From positions 1 to 35,948 of the forward strand of contig JAAXUC010000001.1 of the NCBI GenBank assembly GCA_013336225.1: a stretch of 35,948 nucleotides of DNA, written 5' to 3'. The position numbers and the translations under genes were made by a program. This DNA comes from Candidatus Moraniibacteriota bacterium (lineage in GTDB: Bacteria; Patescibacteriota; Minisyncoccia; Moranbacterales; GWC2-37-73). This document shows, piece by piece, positions 8,811 to 16,409 of the stretch (positions within the stretch are counted from its first letter, which is position 1; every line of letters begins with the position of its first letter). Under the pieces are notes generated by a model. That model was not told where the DNA came from and searched no databases. It saw nothing but the letters and a program-made list of their open reading frames with translations.

Positions 8811-10226
8811 CTAGCTATTATTCACAATGCTGCGCAATTCTTTGAGTGTAATGGTTCGAGTCAGCCAAAGTGATAAAATATAAACAGCTGCGCCCGCGAG
8901 AGTCGACAAGATGAAACTGTGATCTTTAAAAGCAAACAGAAATGCTCCCATTATGAATCCTGAAAAAAGAATTTGTGGAACTTTTTGGATGGATGGTTTG
9001 TAGCCGGTATATTTTATGGTTAATACTAGTCCAACTGTTGCAACAAAAAATTCTGTCATCGTTGAGATGATGGCAGCCGCAGTGTATGAAAAAGTCGGAA
9101 TGAAAAGCAGATTTGCACCAACATTGAAAATTGCACAACCGACCAGCATCCAAAGCATTTTCTTTTGATGGTTGCTGGCAATCAGAATGTTATTGAAAAG
9201 TCCGCCAAAGAAGATGAAAGCCAAGGCAAAGATTAAAATGCGCAAAGTGTTGGCAGCCTCAGTGAAAGCTGCTCCACCAATGAGATGAATGATGCCTTCA
9301 GAAAGAAAAAGTGTGCCAATGACGAGCGGAACAATGAGGATGATGAAAACCTTGAGTGTTTCATTGGCCAAATGCGCAAAATGCTTTTTGTCTGAAATGA
9401 TGTGGCGTGAAAACATGGGAAACATTAATCCAATAATCATCGCTGGAAAAAAAGAAAGATTTTCAATGACCTTATAGGCTGCATTGTAGATTCCAACCTC
9501 GGTGTTAGTTTTAAGGATAGATAGTATAATCGTGTCTATCTTGAAATAAACAAAAATCACAATTGCTGAGATGCCCAGCGGGGCAGATTCTTTGAGGAAT
9601 TTTTTCCAATAAGTAAAGTCAAACTGTAATTTAATGGGAATGTATTTTTGTACTAATACCAAGACAATGGCAAAGTTGAAAATCATGGCTGCCAGAATTG
9701 ATGATATGATAGTGATAAATCCAAGGTCATTTTTTACTGCAAGAATAATAATTCCAATTTGAATTATTTTCCCCAAGACTTCAGCGGTGGCAACCTTATC
9801 CATGGCAAGATTTTTTTGAAACACGCCATTGAGTACCATGTAAGTAGATGAGAAAACAAAGGAAGCGGCCGCGATAAGAATTCCAATCTTCACGTCGTTT
9901 GAATAGGGTAGAAAGAAAACTAAAACGGGAGTTATTAAAAAAACAGCAATTGAAGAAAGTAGTCGCAGGGCAAAAGCGTTGCCAAGAATCTTTTTTTCAT
10001 CAGCGCCAGCTCGGGAAATTTCGCGAGCTGTGATGGTGTATAGTCCCAAATCTGCAACGGAGCCAAAAAAAGCAAAGAAGGCTAGAACGGTGGAATAATC
10101 ACCGAAGCCGTCTTTGCCCAGATAACGTGTGATAAAACCAATCCCAACCAGCGCTAAAATGGTGGAAAGAATTTTAGTGATTACATTGAAAATCACGTTG
10201 TAAGCAATTTTTCTTGCGATTGCCAT
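8811..10226 (-). CDS. Wzx-type polysaccharide flippase (MOP superfamily)
   Basis: 471 residues with about 12-14 hydrophobic helices. The N-terminal pattern (ITRYLGKDGFGDYSTVLAFF, then TITAREISR) is characteristic of polysaccharide transporters of the MATE/Wzx family. It should flip the undecaprenyl-linked oligosaccharide made by the two GT2 enzymes to the outer face, where the Wzy_C proteins act. It is the most upstream gene of the polysaccharide cluster and lies 33 bp after jag on the same strand, with a short inverted repeat (GTGAA...TTCAC) between them. No SD; ATG at 10226. Confidence 0.9.
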   Translation of the reverse strand: MAIARKIAYNVIFNVITKILSTILALVGIGFITRYLGKDGFGDYSTVLAFFAFFGSVADLGLYTITAREISRAGADEKKILGNAFALRLLSSIAVFLITPVLVFFLPYSNDVKIGILIAAASFVFSSTYMVLNGVFQKNLAMDKVATAEVLGKIIQIGIIILAVKNDLGFITIISSILAAMIFNFAIVLVLVQKYIPIKLQFDFTYWKKFLKESAPLGISAIVIFVYFKIDTIILSILKTNTEVGIYNAAYKVIENLSFFPAMIIGLMFPMFSRHIISDKKHFAHLANETLKVFIILIVPLVIGTLFLSEGIIHLIGGAAFTEAANTLRILIFALAFIFFGGLFNNILIASNHQKKMLWMLVGCAIFNVGANLLFIPTFSYTAAAIISTMTEFFVATVGLVLTIKYTGYKPSIQKVPQILFSGFIMGAFLFAFKDHSFILSTLAGAAVYILSLWLTRTITLKELRSIVNNS

Positions 10227-10259
10227 GGGCGGTTATTGTGAAAAGTTCACTAAAAACAT

Positions 10260-10733
10260 TTATTCAATCATGTTGGCTGGCTTGATGACAATTTTTCGAG
10301 ATTCTCCTTCGCCAACACTCTCAGTTCTAACTTCGGGATTGGTTGAAAGCTCAAGATGAACAATCCTTCGTTCATATGTTGTCATGGGATCCATGAAAAC
10401 GCTTCTGCCCTGGCTGATTGCTTCACGTGCAGCAAACTTCGCTTGTTCAATGATTGATTGATTTTTTTGTTGTCGGTATTTGTTGATATCAAGAGTGAAA
10501 CGAATTTTTTCTGGAATATGCTTTCTGACAATCAATCTGGCCAAGTGTTGAAGCGCTTGCAAATTGATTCCATGTTGTCCAATAAGGAAATTCGAATCAA
10601 CGTCGGTGGTGATGTCGCAAGTGACGCTGTCAGCCTCAGTTGATTCAGCAATAGTAACTTCGCCGGAAAAACCCATCTTAGTGATCAATTCTTCTATGGT
10701 TTTTTTGATGGTTGAGGTGATTTTTTCGTCCAT
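10260..10733 (-). CDS. jag: Jag/KhpB-like RNA-binding protein (KH + R3H)
   Basis: 157 residues. A KH domain with the loop LIGQHGINLQAL (GxxG, about residues 50-61) is followed by an R3H domain (RRIVHLEL, the R-x3-H element, near residue 120). The separate N-terminal Jag_N domain of Bacillus SpoIIIJ-associated proteins is absent or very short, so this is a compact version. Jag/KhpB binds RNA and in Firmicutes influences cell division and envelope synthesis. The gene follows yidC, the conserved jag-yidC-rnpA-rpmH order next to the origin. Confidence 0.9.
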   Translation of the reverse strand: MDEKITSTIKKTIEELITKMGFSGEVTIAESTEADSVTCDITTDVDSNFLIGQHGINLQALQHLARLIVRKHIPEKIRFTLDINKYRQQKNQSIIEQAKFAAREAISQGRSVFMDPMTTYERRIVHLELSTNPEVRTESVGEGESRKIVIKPANMIE

Positions 10734-10804
10734 GTTCAGTGGAGGAAATTCAAGTGGGCGTTGCCCAGGTGATTTCCAAATATTAAAATTGATTATATGT
10801 AGAT

Positions 10805-11548
10805 CTATTTAACAGTAACACTGTTTTCTTTGGAATTCTTTTCAATTAAAATTTGCTGAACTAACATGAACAATGTTCCAGCCAGCCAATAGAGTGACAA
10901 TCCTGCGGGAAATTTAATACCAATAAATAAGGTTAGAAATGGTCCCAGATATAGCATTTGTTTACTCATCATTTGCGCCATATCAGGTTGTGTCGAATCA
11001 GTTTTCTTTTCAGGAGTGGGTTGACTGGCCATCAGCATCTTGGTTTGAAAATACTGAGCAATTGCTGCCAGAGCGGCGATAACAATGCTTGGCTTGGTTA
11101 AATCAACGATAAAAATGAAAAACTGATTAATCTTGCCAGGGTCTGTCACGAAAGAATAAAGTTGAGTCGGATCAGCCACGAGTCCATTTTCTGAAATATT
11201 AATCAGAACTTGATAAATTGCAATCAAAAAAACCAATTGAACAATAAGAGGCAAACAACCAGAAAAAGGATTGGTCTTGTGCTCCTTGTATAGTTCCATT
11301 AGTTGCTTGGTTTGTTGTTCTTTGTTGTCCTTAGTTTTTTCTTGCAGCGCTTTTATTTTAGGCTGAAGCTCTTGAAGTTTCTTTTGGGATTCAACTTGCT
11401 TCTTATAAAGTGGAATAAGCACGGTTCGAAGCAAGATGGTGATGAGAATGATCGAGATTCCGAAATCTTTTCCTGGAACAATGTTGTAAAACAAGATCAG
11501 AATATTATAAAGTGGTTGATAGATAATTGTATGAAAGAGTGCTAGCAT
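10805..11548 (-). CDS. yidC: Membrane protein insertase YidC/Oxa1
   Basis: 247 residues. Short YidC of the Gram-positive/Oxa1 type, without the large periplasmic domain of enterobacterial YidC. The first helices contain TILLRTVLIPLYKKQ with the conserved Arg of the hydrophilic groove. A cytoplasmic coiled-coil-like segment (KKLQELQPKIKALQEKTKDN) and the NPFSGCLPLIVQLVFLIAIY helix follow. It inserts membrane proteins, with or without SecYEG. Its place between rnpA and jag is the standard one. No SD directly before the ATG at 11548. Confidence 0.95.
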   Translation of the reverse strand: MLALFHTIIYQPLYNILILFYNIVPGKDFGISIILITILLRTVLIPLYKKQVESQKKLQELQPKIKALQEKTKDNKEQQTKQLMELYKEHKTNPFSGCLPLIVQLVFLIAIYQVLINISENGLVADPTQLYSFVTDPGKINQFFIFIVDLTKPSIVIAALAAIAQYFQTKMLMASQPTPEKKTDSTQPDMAQMMSKQMLYLGPFLTLFIGIKFPAGLSLYWLAGTLFMLVQQILIEKNSKENSVTVK

Positions 11549-11584
11549 TTTGTTTTTTTATCATTCCACCAAAAGGGAGAATGT

Positions 11585-11926
11585 TTACATAAGTAAATTA
11601 GCTTTAAGAAAAACCTTCTTTAACTCAGTGATAACTTTTGCAAGTTCAATGTCTTGATAGGCAGGTTTGATGAGGATGATGATGTCAAAACCTGGCTTGA
11701 GCTGACTCAGATATTCCTGGCAAGCCGCCCTCAGAACTCTGCGAGTGCGATTTCGGACGACTGCTTTTTTGGAATAATTTTTTCCAACAGGAAAGCCAAT
11801 CCGGAAAACATCAAGAGAATTCTTGGCATATTTGATGGAAAGGTTTTCAAATGAAGCATACGCTCCCCTGGAGAATACGAAGGAAAAGTCAGTCTGTTTT
11901 TTCAATCTATGTTTAATTGGGAGCAT
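11585..11926 (-). CDS. rnpA: Ribonuclease P protein component
   Basis: 113 residues, the usual length. Recognised by the N-terminal LPIKHRLKKQTDFSFVFSRG and the RNR motif VRNRTRRVLRAAC (about residues 55-67), which contacts RNase P RNA; the C-terminal FDIIILIKPAYQ strand also fits. It helps the RNA subunit mature tRNA 5' ends. It is encoded directly after rpmH (40 bp gap). The RNase P RNA gene itself is not in this window. Confidence 0.95.
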   Translation of the reverse strand: MLPIKHRLKKQTDFSFVFSRGAYASFENLSIKYAKNSLDVFRIGFPVGKNYSKKAVVRNRTRRVLRAACQEYLSQLKPGFDIIILIKPAYQDIELAKVITELKKVFLKANLLM

Positions 11927-11966
11927 GTATGTTTGTTAAACTAGTACATCAAATAATGATGCAGCT

Positions 11967-12101
11967 TTAAACTGAAAGCTTTTTGCGACCACTTTGTCGT
12001 CGTCTTTTGATTACAGCAGCTCCATTGCTGGTGCTCATTCGGTGCAAGAATCCATGACGGCTTTTTCGACGACCCTTTTTTGGTTGATATGTACGTTTCA
12101 T
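11967..12101 (-). CDS. rpmH: 50S ribosomal protein L34
   Basis: A 44-residue protein read directly from the minus strand, beginning [18 protein letters not shown] and ending SGRKKLSV: complete L34. L34 sits near the exit tunnel region of the large subunit. It is the first gene of the leftward rpmH-rnpA-yidC-jag run. A sigma-70-like promoter (12216-12243) lies about 115 bp upstream. There is no SD before the ATG. Confidence 0.97.
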   Translation of the reverse strand: MKRTYQPKKGRRKSRHGFLHRMSTSNGAAVIKRRRQSGRKKLSV

Positions 12102-12215
12102 AGTAGGTATTTGATTAATTTATTAATATGAAAACTCGTCTTCCTGTTATCGTTGCTTTATAAAAAATGTTTCACTAATTCTTAAACGGCATGACCTCTA
12201 GGAATACTATAAACA

Positions 12216-12243
12216 AGTGTACCAGGACACACGAAAAAGTCAA
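12216..12243 (-). promoter_or_regulatory. Promoter for rpmH-rnpA-yidC-jag
   Basis: On the minus strand: TTGACT (12238-12243), a 16-bp spacer, then TACACT (12216-12221) preceded by TGG, an extended -10. The position, about 115 bp upstream of rpmH and directed away from dnaA, fits the leftward origin operon. Confidence 0.6.
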
Positions 12244-12328
12244 CCCAAATATTTTGAAAAAATGGCGCAACAGAGGTTTAATTTTAGTATGACCAATTAA
12301 ATATGATTAGAAATATCACTAAAAATGA

Positions 12329-12358
12329 TTGACAAGAGTGGATAAGAGGGGATATTCT
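12329..12358 (+). promoter_or_regulatory. dnaA promoter candidate containing a DnaA box
   Basis: TTGACA (12329-12334), an 18-bp spacer, then TATTCT (12353-12358). The near-consensus DnaA box 12337-12345 lies inside the spacer, so DnaA binding would be expected to block RNA polymerase: a plausible autoregulatory arrangement. It would give a leader of about 325 nt to the dnaA start. Confidence 0.5.
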
Positions 12359-12501
12359 AAGTTTAGAAGGTAAATTTGGAGGCAGACTTCTCTTGAAATG
12401 GGTAAAATAGAGCTAAATAAAAGGAAAAAACAGAGTTATCCACTTATCCACACATTATTAACAGTTGCAGGGCTAATTTGCTAGCGAGAGCTACTCAGAC
12501 A

Positions 12502-12510
12502 TGATATAAT
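12502..12510 (+). promoter_or_regulatory. Extended -10 promoter upstream of dnaA
   Basis: TGATATAAT, a perfect extended -10 (TGnTATAAT), 180 bp upstream of the chosen dnaA start. The -35 region is poor. The same nonamer occurs before the genes at 22354 and 23704, and TGCTATAAT before 32510. Confidence 0.5.
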
Positions 12511-12689
12511 TTTCTGTACACTACTGATAATGCTGGATTTTCGAATAAGACAGCCTAAGAAGAAGAGGAAAGGAGGAAATTAGAAAAAATAGCAATTAAA
12601 ATATTTTCGATAAAAAGGTGCGTTAATCTTAACAATGGTTTAAAGTGATTTTATTTGAGCTTTGCTCATCTATATTTCTACTACCGGAT

Positions 12690-14111
12690 ATGAACAATGC
12701 AGAACTTTGGCAAGCAGCACTTGGGGAAATAGAACTTTCTATCTCAAAAGCAAACTTCAGCACGTGGTTCAAAAACACAACAATTCTTTCCAATGAAAAT
12801 GGCAAAGTTGTTATTGGCGTGCCTAATGGTTTTGCAAAGGAATGGCTGGAAAACAAATACAACACCTATATTTTCAGAGCACTGCGAAATTTTCGTGATG
12901 ACATACGTGAGATAAGTTGCATTATCTATAGCAATGAGCAAGCTCCTGCTGGCGCTACCAGGAAAATGGATTCAGTGGCTCAAGTTGCAGATCAGCAGTC
13001 ATCCGCAGAAAATTATCAGGCAAATACCTATGTGCAACAACCATTGCAGGGAGCTATGAATCCTGCTGCCCCCAATGCTGCTTTTGAAAACAACATCAAT
13101 TCGCGCTATACATTTGAAAATTTCATTATTGGTGAAAACAATGAATTGGCGCGCGCAGCTTGCTTTGCAGTTTCTCAGAATCTTGGAAAAATTTACAATC
13201 CACTTTTCATCTATGGCGGCGTGGGTCTCGGAAAGACGCACTTGTTGCAATCAATTGGAAACGAGGTGCTTGCCAATGATCCTTCTCGCAGAATTAAATA
13301 CATCACTTCTGAGCGTTTTGCCAACGAATTGATTGACTCCATCCGCAATCAGACAGTGAATGATTTCAAATCCGCCTATCAAGCCATTGATTTGCTCATC
13401 ATCGATGATGTGCAATTTTTGGCTGGAAAAGAGAAAACTCAAAATGAATTTTTCCATATCTTCAATGCGCTCTATCAAATCAATAAGCAAATCGTGATCA
13501 GTTCTGATCGCCCTCCAAAAGCCATCGCAACCCTGGAGGATCGCTTGAGATCACGCTTTGAAGGAGGAATGATTGCTGACATTGGAAAACCTGATGTGGA
13601 AACGCGCATCGCAATTTTGAAAACTAAGTCTGCAGAAAATAATTTCTACATGGATGAAGAGGCGATCAGGTTTATTGCTGAAAATGTGAAGAACAACATT
13701 CGCGAACTTGAAGGGGCGCTCAATCGAATCATTGCAGCTTGCGAATTCAACAAAAAATTGCCGACTTTGAAATTTGTGCAACAAGCTTTGGCTGAAATCA
13801 TTTCCAGTGGAAAAAAGAAAGGCATCCAATCGCAACATGTGATCGAAGCAATTTCTCAATATTTCAACATTTCAACCAGGGAGCTTATTGAGAAGGGACG
13901 CAAGAAAGAAATAGCTTATGCGCGTCATATCGCGATGTATTTAATGCGTAGTGAACTTAATGTTTCCTATCCCAGTATTGGATCTCAATTTGGGGGACGC
14001 GACCACACAACGGCGCTTCATGCCTATGAAAAAATCAATAAAGAATTGGAAAATGACGAGAAGGTTCGCGAGGATGTGACCATTTTGAGAGAAAGAATTT
14101 ACGCCGTGTAG
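12690..14111 (+). CDS. dnaA: Chromosomal replication initiator DnaA
   Basis: 473 residues from the ATG at 12690; an in-frame GTG at 12645 would add a 15-residue tail not expected for the family. Domain I (residues 1-80) has WFKNT and FAKEWLENKY. A Gln/Ala-rich linker follows (about 85-135). The AAA+ domain has Walker A GGVGLGKT (176-183) and Walker B LLIIDDVQF. Domain IV has the DnaA-box-binding signature GGRDHTTALHAYEKI near the C-terminus. It binds the boxes on both sides of the gene to open the origin. All catalytic motifs are intact. Confidence 0.98.
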   Translation: MNNAELWQAALGEIELSISKANFSTWFKNTTILSNENGKVVIGVPNGFAKEWLENKYNTYIFRALRNFRDDIREISCIIYSNEQAPAGATRKMDSVAQVADQQSSAENYQANTYVQQPLQGAMNPAAPNAAFENNINSRYTFENFIIGENNELARAACFAVSQNLGKIYNPLFIYGGVGLGKTHLLQSIGNEVLANDPSRRIKYITSERFANELIDSIRNQTVNDFKSAYQAIDLLIIDDVQFLAGKEKTQNEFFHIFNALYQINKQIVISSDRPPKAIATLEDRLRSRFEGGMIADIGKPDVETRIAILKTKSAENNFYMDEEAIRFIAENVKNNIRELEGALNRIIAACEFNKKLPTLKFVQQALAEIISSGKKKGIQSQHVIEAISQYFNISTRELIEKGRKKEIAYARHIAMYLMRSELNVSYPSIGSQFGGRDHTTALHAYEKINKELENDEKVREDVTILRERIYAV

Positions 14112-14120
14112 GCTGCGCTC

Positions 14121-14140
14121 TGTGCATAACTTGTGAATAA
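14121..14140. promoter_or_regulatory. Two DnaA-box-like sites between dnaA and dnaN
   Basis: TGTGCATAA (14121-14129) and TGTGAATAA (14132-14140) each differ by one base from the reverse box TGTGGATAA and lie in the same orientation, two bases apart. They could form a second half of a bipartite origin or regulate dnaN. Confidence 0.45.
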
Positions 14141-14222
14141 ATAAATAACTCTGGAAAAAATGGCCAAGGAAAGGGATAAAGTGAAATTGGCAGCAATGTA
14201 AATAGCTTAAGAAATACCTATT

Positions 14223-15371
14223 ATGAAATTAACGTGTACTCAAGAAAACTTCAAAAAAGCCATTTATAGCACTGAAAGAGTTGTTGGCAAGCAAATCACT
14301 TTGCCAATTTTGGAAAATATTTTGCTTGAAACTGACAATGGAATGCTTAAAATTTCAGCAACCAATCTTGAAATTGGAGTTTTCTTGAAAATTGGAGCGA
14401 AAATTGAAGAAGAAGGCAAAATAACCGTTCCAGCAAGGCTTTTAAGTAACTTCGTGAATAACATTCAGAATGTAGGTACGGTTTCCTTGAGTGTGGTTGA
14501 TCAAACCCTGCACATTGAAAGCGGTTCATCTAAGGCTCAAATAAAAGGTTTACAGGCCACAGACTTCCCAATCATCCCAGAAATGGAAGGCGAATTTCTT
14601 TTTTCCTTGCCAGCTCAGGAGATGAAAGAGGCAATCCCGCGTTTGATGATCTGCGTTTCCTTGGACAGCACTCGTCCAGAATTGACTGGGCTCAACTTTG
14701 TGCTTGATAAGTTGGAAGTGCGAATTGCCGCTACAGACAGCTTTCGTTTGGCTGAATCAGTGGTGACACTGATCAAAGACAATGCGCAAGCCTATGACTT
14801 GTTTATGGAAAAAACCACTTCAATTATTGTCCCTCTCAACACCATTTCGGAAGTTTTTCGCGTGATCAATCCTGAAACTCAAAACATCAAAATTGGTATC
14901 GAAGAAAGTCAGATATTTTTTCAAATTGACAATGTCCGCATTGTTTCAAGGCTTATCAACGGCAAATATCCTCCATATCAACAAATCATTCCAGAAACAT
15001 TTGCCACCAAAGTGATTCTTTCAAAAGAAGATGCGCTGCGAGCAGTGAAAATTGCTGGAATTTTCACCCACAGTAAAGCAGGAGAAGTTAAATTTAGCGT
15101 TAATGCTGAGGACAAAGAAGTCTTGGTGCAATCTAAAGCGGAAGAAGTGGGCGAAAATAAAACCAACATCAATGCGGAAATTGAAGGTCCTTCTGTTGAG
15201 GCCCTGTTTAACCCTCGCTATATGGCAGATGGACTTCAAGCTGTTTCAACTTCATATTTGGCACTGCTCATGAATAGCGGTTCATCTCCAGCAGTTTTGC
15301 GCATGGTGCAAGGCGAGAAAAAAGAAGAGATGCTTAATTACACCTATATAATCATGCCGATTAAAAACTAG
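14223..15371 (+). CDS. dnaN: DNA polymerase III beta sliding clamp
   Basis: 382 residues, normal length. Three repeated clamp domains begin MKLTCTQENFKKAI. Recognisable segments include LPILENILLET, ATDSFRLAE (domain 2) and INGKYPPYQQIIPE. The C-terminus (VLRMV ... YTYIIMPIKN) keeps the hydrophobic-pocket end. It is the processivity factor for replicative and repair polymerases and follows dnaA by 111 bp. No SD; ATG at 14223. Confidence 0.97.
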   Translation: MKLTCTQENFKKAIYSTERVVGKQITLPILENILLETDNGMLKISATNLEIGVFLKIGAKIEEEGKITVPARLLSNFVNNIQNVGTVSLSVVDQTLHIESGSSKAQIKGLQATDFPIIPEMEGEFLFSLPAQEMKEAIPRLMICVSLDSTRPELTGLNFVLDKLEVRIAATDSFRLAESVVTLIKDNAQAYDLFMEKTTSIIVPLNTISEVFRVINPETQNIKIGIEESQIFFQIDNVRIVSRLINGKYPPYQQIIPETFATKVILSKEDALRAVKIAGIFTHSKAGEVKFSVNAEDKEVLVQSKAEEVGENKTNINAEIEGPSVEALFNPRYMADGLQAVSTSYLALLMNSGSSPAVLRMVQGEKKEEMLNYTYIIMPIKN

Positions 15372-15466
15372 CATTTATCCGGTTTGAATATTCAAAATGA
15401 GATTTTGTAATCGCAGGAAGTTGTTTTTTCGCACAATTAAACTTAAAATCTGAAGATAAATTTATT

Positions 15467-15479
15467 TGGGCGTAGCCCA
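15467..15479. repeat. Short dispersed hairpin TGGGCGTAGCCCA
   Basis: A 13-bp near-palindrome. A sibling, TGGGCGTTGCCCA, lies at 10755-10767. Both stand in gaps just upstream of a coding start (jag and the DciA-like gene). Function unknown. Confidence 0.4.
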
Positions 15480-15498
15480 TTTGAATTTTCATTACTTG

Positions 15499-15783
15499 AT
15501 GAAAACCCTTGGATCTTTTATAGACAAAAAAACTCTTGTTCGCAGAACAGTTATTGATGAAAAAAGCGTTTTCTATGTTTTTGGCCTGATAATTAAGGAG
15601 GAATATGGCAAACAAGGCGCTGAAAACATAACACCGGTTTTTTTTAAGGATAAAAAGATTTTCATTAAAGCTTCTGGCTCAACTTGGGCAAGTGAAATTT
15701 GGCTCAGGAGAAGCTATATTGTCAAAAAAGTTAACAAGGAGCTTGGTGGGGAGGAAATTATTGATTTGGCTATGAGTCAATAG
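15499..15783 (+). CDS. DciA-like DUF721 protein
   Basis: 94 residues from the ATG at 15499 (an in-frame ATG at 15466 adds an unlikely 11-residue extension that includes a dispersed hairpin). The central and C-terminal part, with ITPVFFKDKKIFIKASGS, WASEIWLRRSYIVKKVN and a final GGEEIIDLAM, fits the DUF721/DciA pattern (strand, then S.W...L, helix, lg...v.di). DciA helps load the replicative helicase in bacteria lacking DnaC/DnaI. Placement right after dnaA-dnaN supports the call. It is short compared with proteobacterial DciA, so orthology is probable, not certain. Confidence 0.65.
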   Translation: MKTLGSFIDKKTLVRRTVIDEKSVFYVFGLIIKEEYGKQGAENITPVFFKDKKIFIKASGSTWASEIWLRRSYIVKKVNKELGGEEIIDLAMSQ

Positions 15784-15798
15784 ACTTTTTCATTATCT

Positions 15799-15920
15799 TT
15801 CTCCCCTCAGATGAGGGGAGATGCCTGAAAGGCAGAGGGGTTTGAGTTAAGTCCTGGAGATAATTCTATCTGACCTCTCTGTCTTGCGTACAAGACATCT
15901 CCCCTTAGCAAAGGGGAGAA
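15799..15920. repeat. Dispersed paired-palindrome element, copy 1
   Basis: A 122-bp element with terminal inverted repeats. The left arm begins TTCTCCCCT and folds on itself (CTCCCC...GGGGAG); the right arm ends AGGGGAGAA and also folds on itself. Inner stretches ATGCCT/AGACAT and CAGAGGGGT/ACCTCTCTG pair across the middle, giving a cloverleaf-like structure. A second copy lies at 32751-32850, its left 23 bases identical. No coding capacity; MITE- or REP-like. Confidence 0.75.
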
Positions 15921-15945
15921 CAAATAAGAAGAAATCCTTGAACCC

Positions 15946-15974
15946 TTGCCAAAAGACTTGATGCGTGTTAATAA
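15946..15974 (+). promoter_or_regulatory. Promoter for rpsT
   Basis: TTGCCA (15946-15951), a 17-bp spacer, then TAATAA (15969-15974) preceded by TGT, an extended -10. It would give a leader of about 85 nt before the GTG start of rpsT, room for autoregulation. Confidence 0.6.
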
Positions 15975-16065
15975 TATATAGAACCAGATATTTGTAAACA
16001 ATTAATTTTATCGAATTTGCCTTTTCCTAATGCTCTCAGGAATAAGTAAATTCCCAATAACCCTC

Positions 16066-16338
16066 GTGCCAATCAAAAAATCAGCCAAAAAATACATGCG
16101 AGTGACTGATCGCAAGACAATCAAAAACAAGGTTGTGAAAGGAACTTTCAGAAATGCAATCAAAGAAACAAAGGAAAACATTGCTGCTGGCAAAGTTGCT
16201 GAAGCGCAAGAACTTTTGAAACGCGCCATCAAAGCTTTAGACAAAGCTGCTCAAAAGAATGTGATCAAGAAAAACACTGCTGCTCGCAAGAAATCACGAT
16301 TGAACGCTGCTGTGAAAAAACTTGCTCTAAAAAAGTAG
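16066..16338 (+). CDS. rpsT: 30S ribosomal protein S20
   Basis: 90 residues beginning at a GTG (16066), read as MPIKKSAKKYMRVTDRKTIK. S20 proteins normally start MPxxKSAxKR, so this start is preferred over the in-frame ATG at 16030. The rest is the expected Lys/Ala-rich helical bundle ending AAVKKLALKK. It binds 16S rRNA early in small-subunit assembly. The start codon is not ATG and has no SD; a weak non-AUG start is also known for E. coli rpsT, which is translationally self-regulated, but regulation here is inference. Confidence 0.95.
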   Translation: MPIKKSAKKYMRVTDRKTIKNKVVKGTFRNAIKETKENIAAGKVAEAQELLKRAIKALDKAAQKNVIKKNTAARKKSRLNAAVKKLALKK

Positions 16339-16365
16339 TCTTAGCAAAAACCTTTTAGGTAAAAG

Positions 16366-16398
16366 AAAAAACCAATGAAGAAATTCGTTGGTTTTTTT
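16366..16398. terminator. Terminator between rpsT and holA
   Basis: A-run, stem CCAA-TGAA / TTC-TTGG with a short loop, then seven T. The A/T tracts on both sides allow it to serve the convergent holA as well. Confidence 0.75.
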
Positions 16399-16409
16399 GT
16401 AATAATTTC

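Larger units (their letters stand above)
12244..12689. other. oriC: Putative replication origin region with DnaA boxes
   Basis: A 446-bp AT-rich gap between rpmH and dnaA, the usual bacterial origin position. Boxes seen against TTATCCACA: 12436-12444 (TTATCCACT) and 12444-12452 (TTATCCACA, perfect), which share one base in direct tandem. A reverse box lies at 12337-12345 (AGTGGATAA, one mismatch). Two further near-matches lie beyond dnaA at 14121-14129 and 14132-14140. The gap also holds two candidate dnaA promoters and AT-rich runs that could melt. I see no gene in it. Confidence 0.7.

Noticed and set aside
12645-12689. GTG-started extension of dnaA
   Set aside because: DnaA domain I normally starts close to the ELW..AL segment, which the ATG at 12690 provides.
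15799-15920. Palindromic element as a simple rpsT-region terminator
   Set aside because: It has two hairpins and a pairing centre, and recurs at 32751 with a conserved left arm. No T-run follows either hairpin.
16030-16065. ATG-started extension of rpsT
   Set aside because: S20 family proteins begin at the MPIKKSAKK equivalent, here a GTG at 16066.
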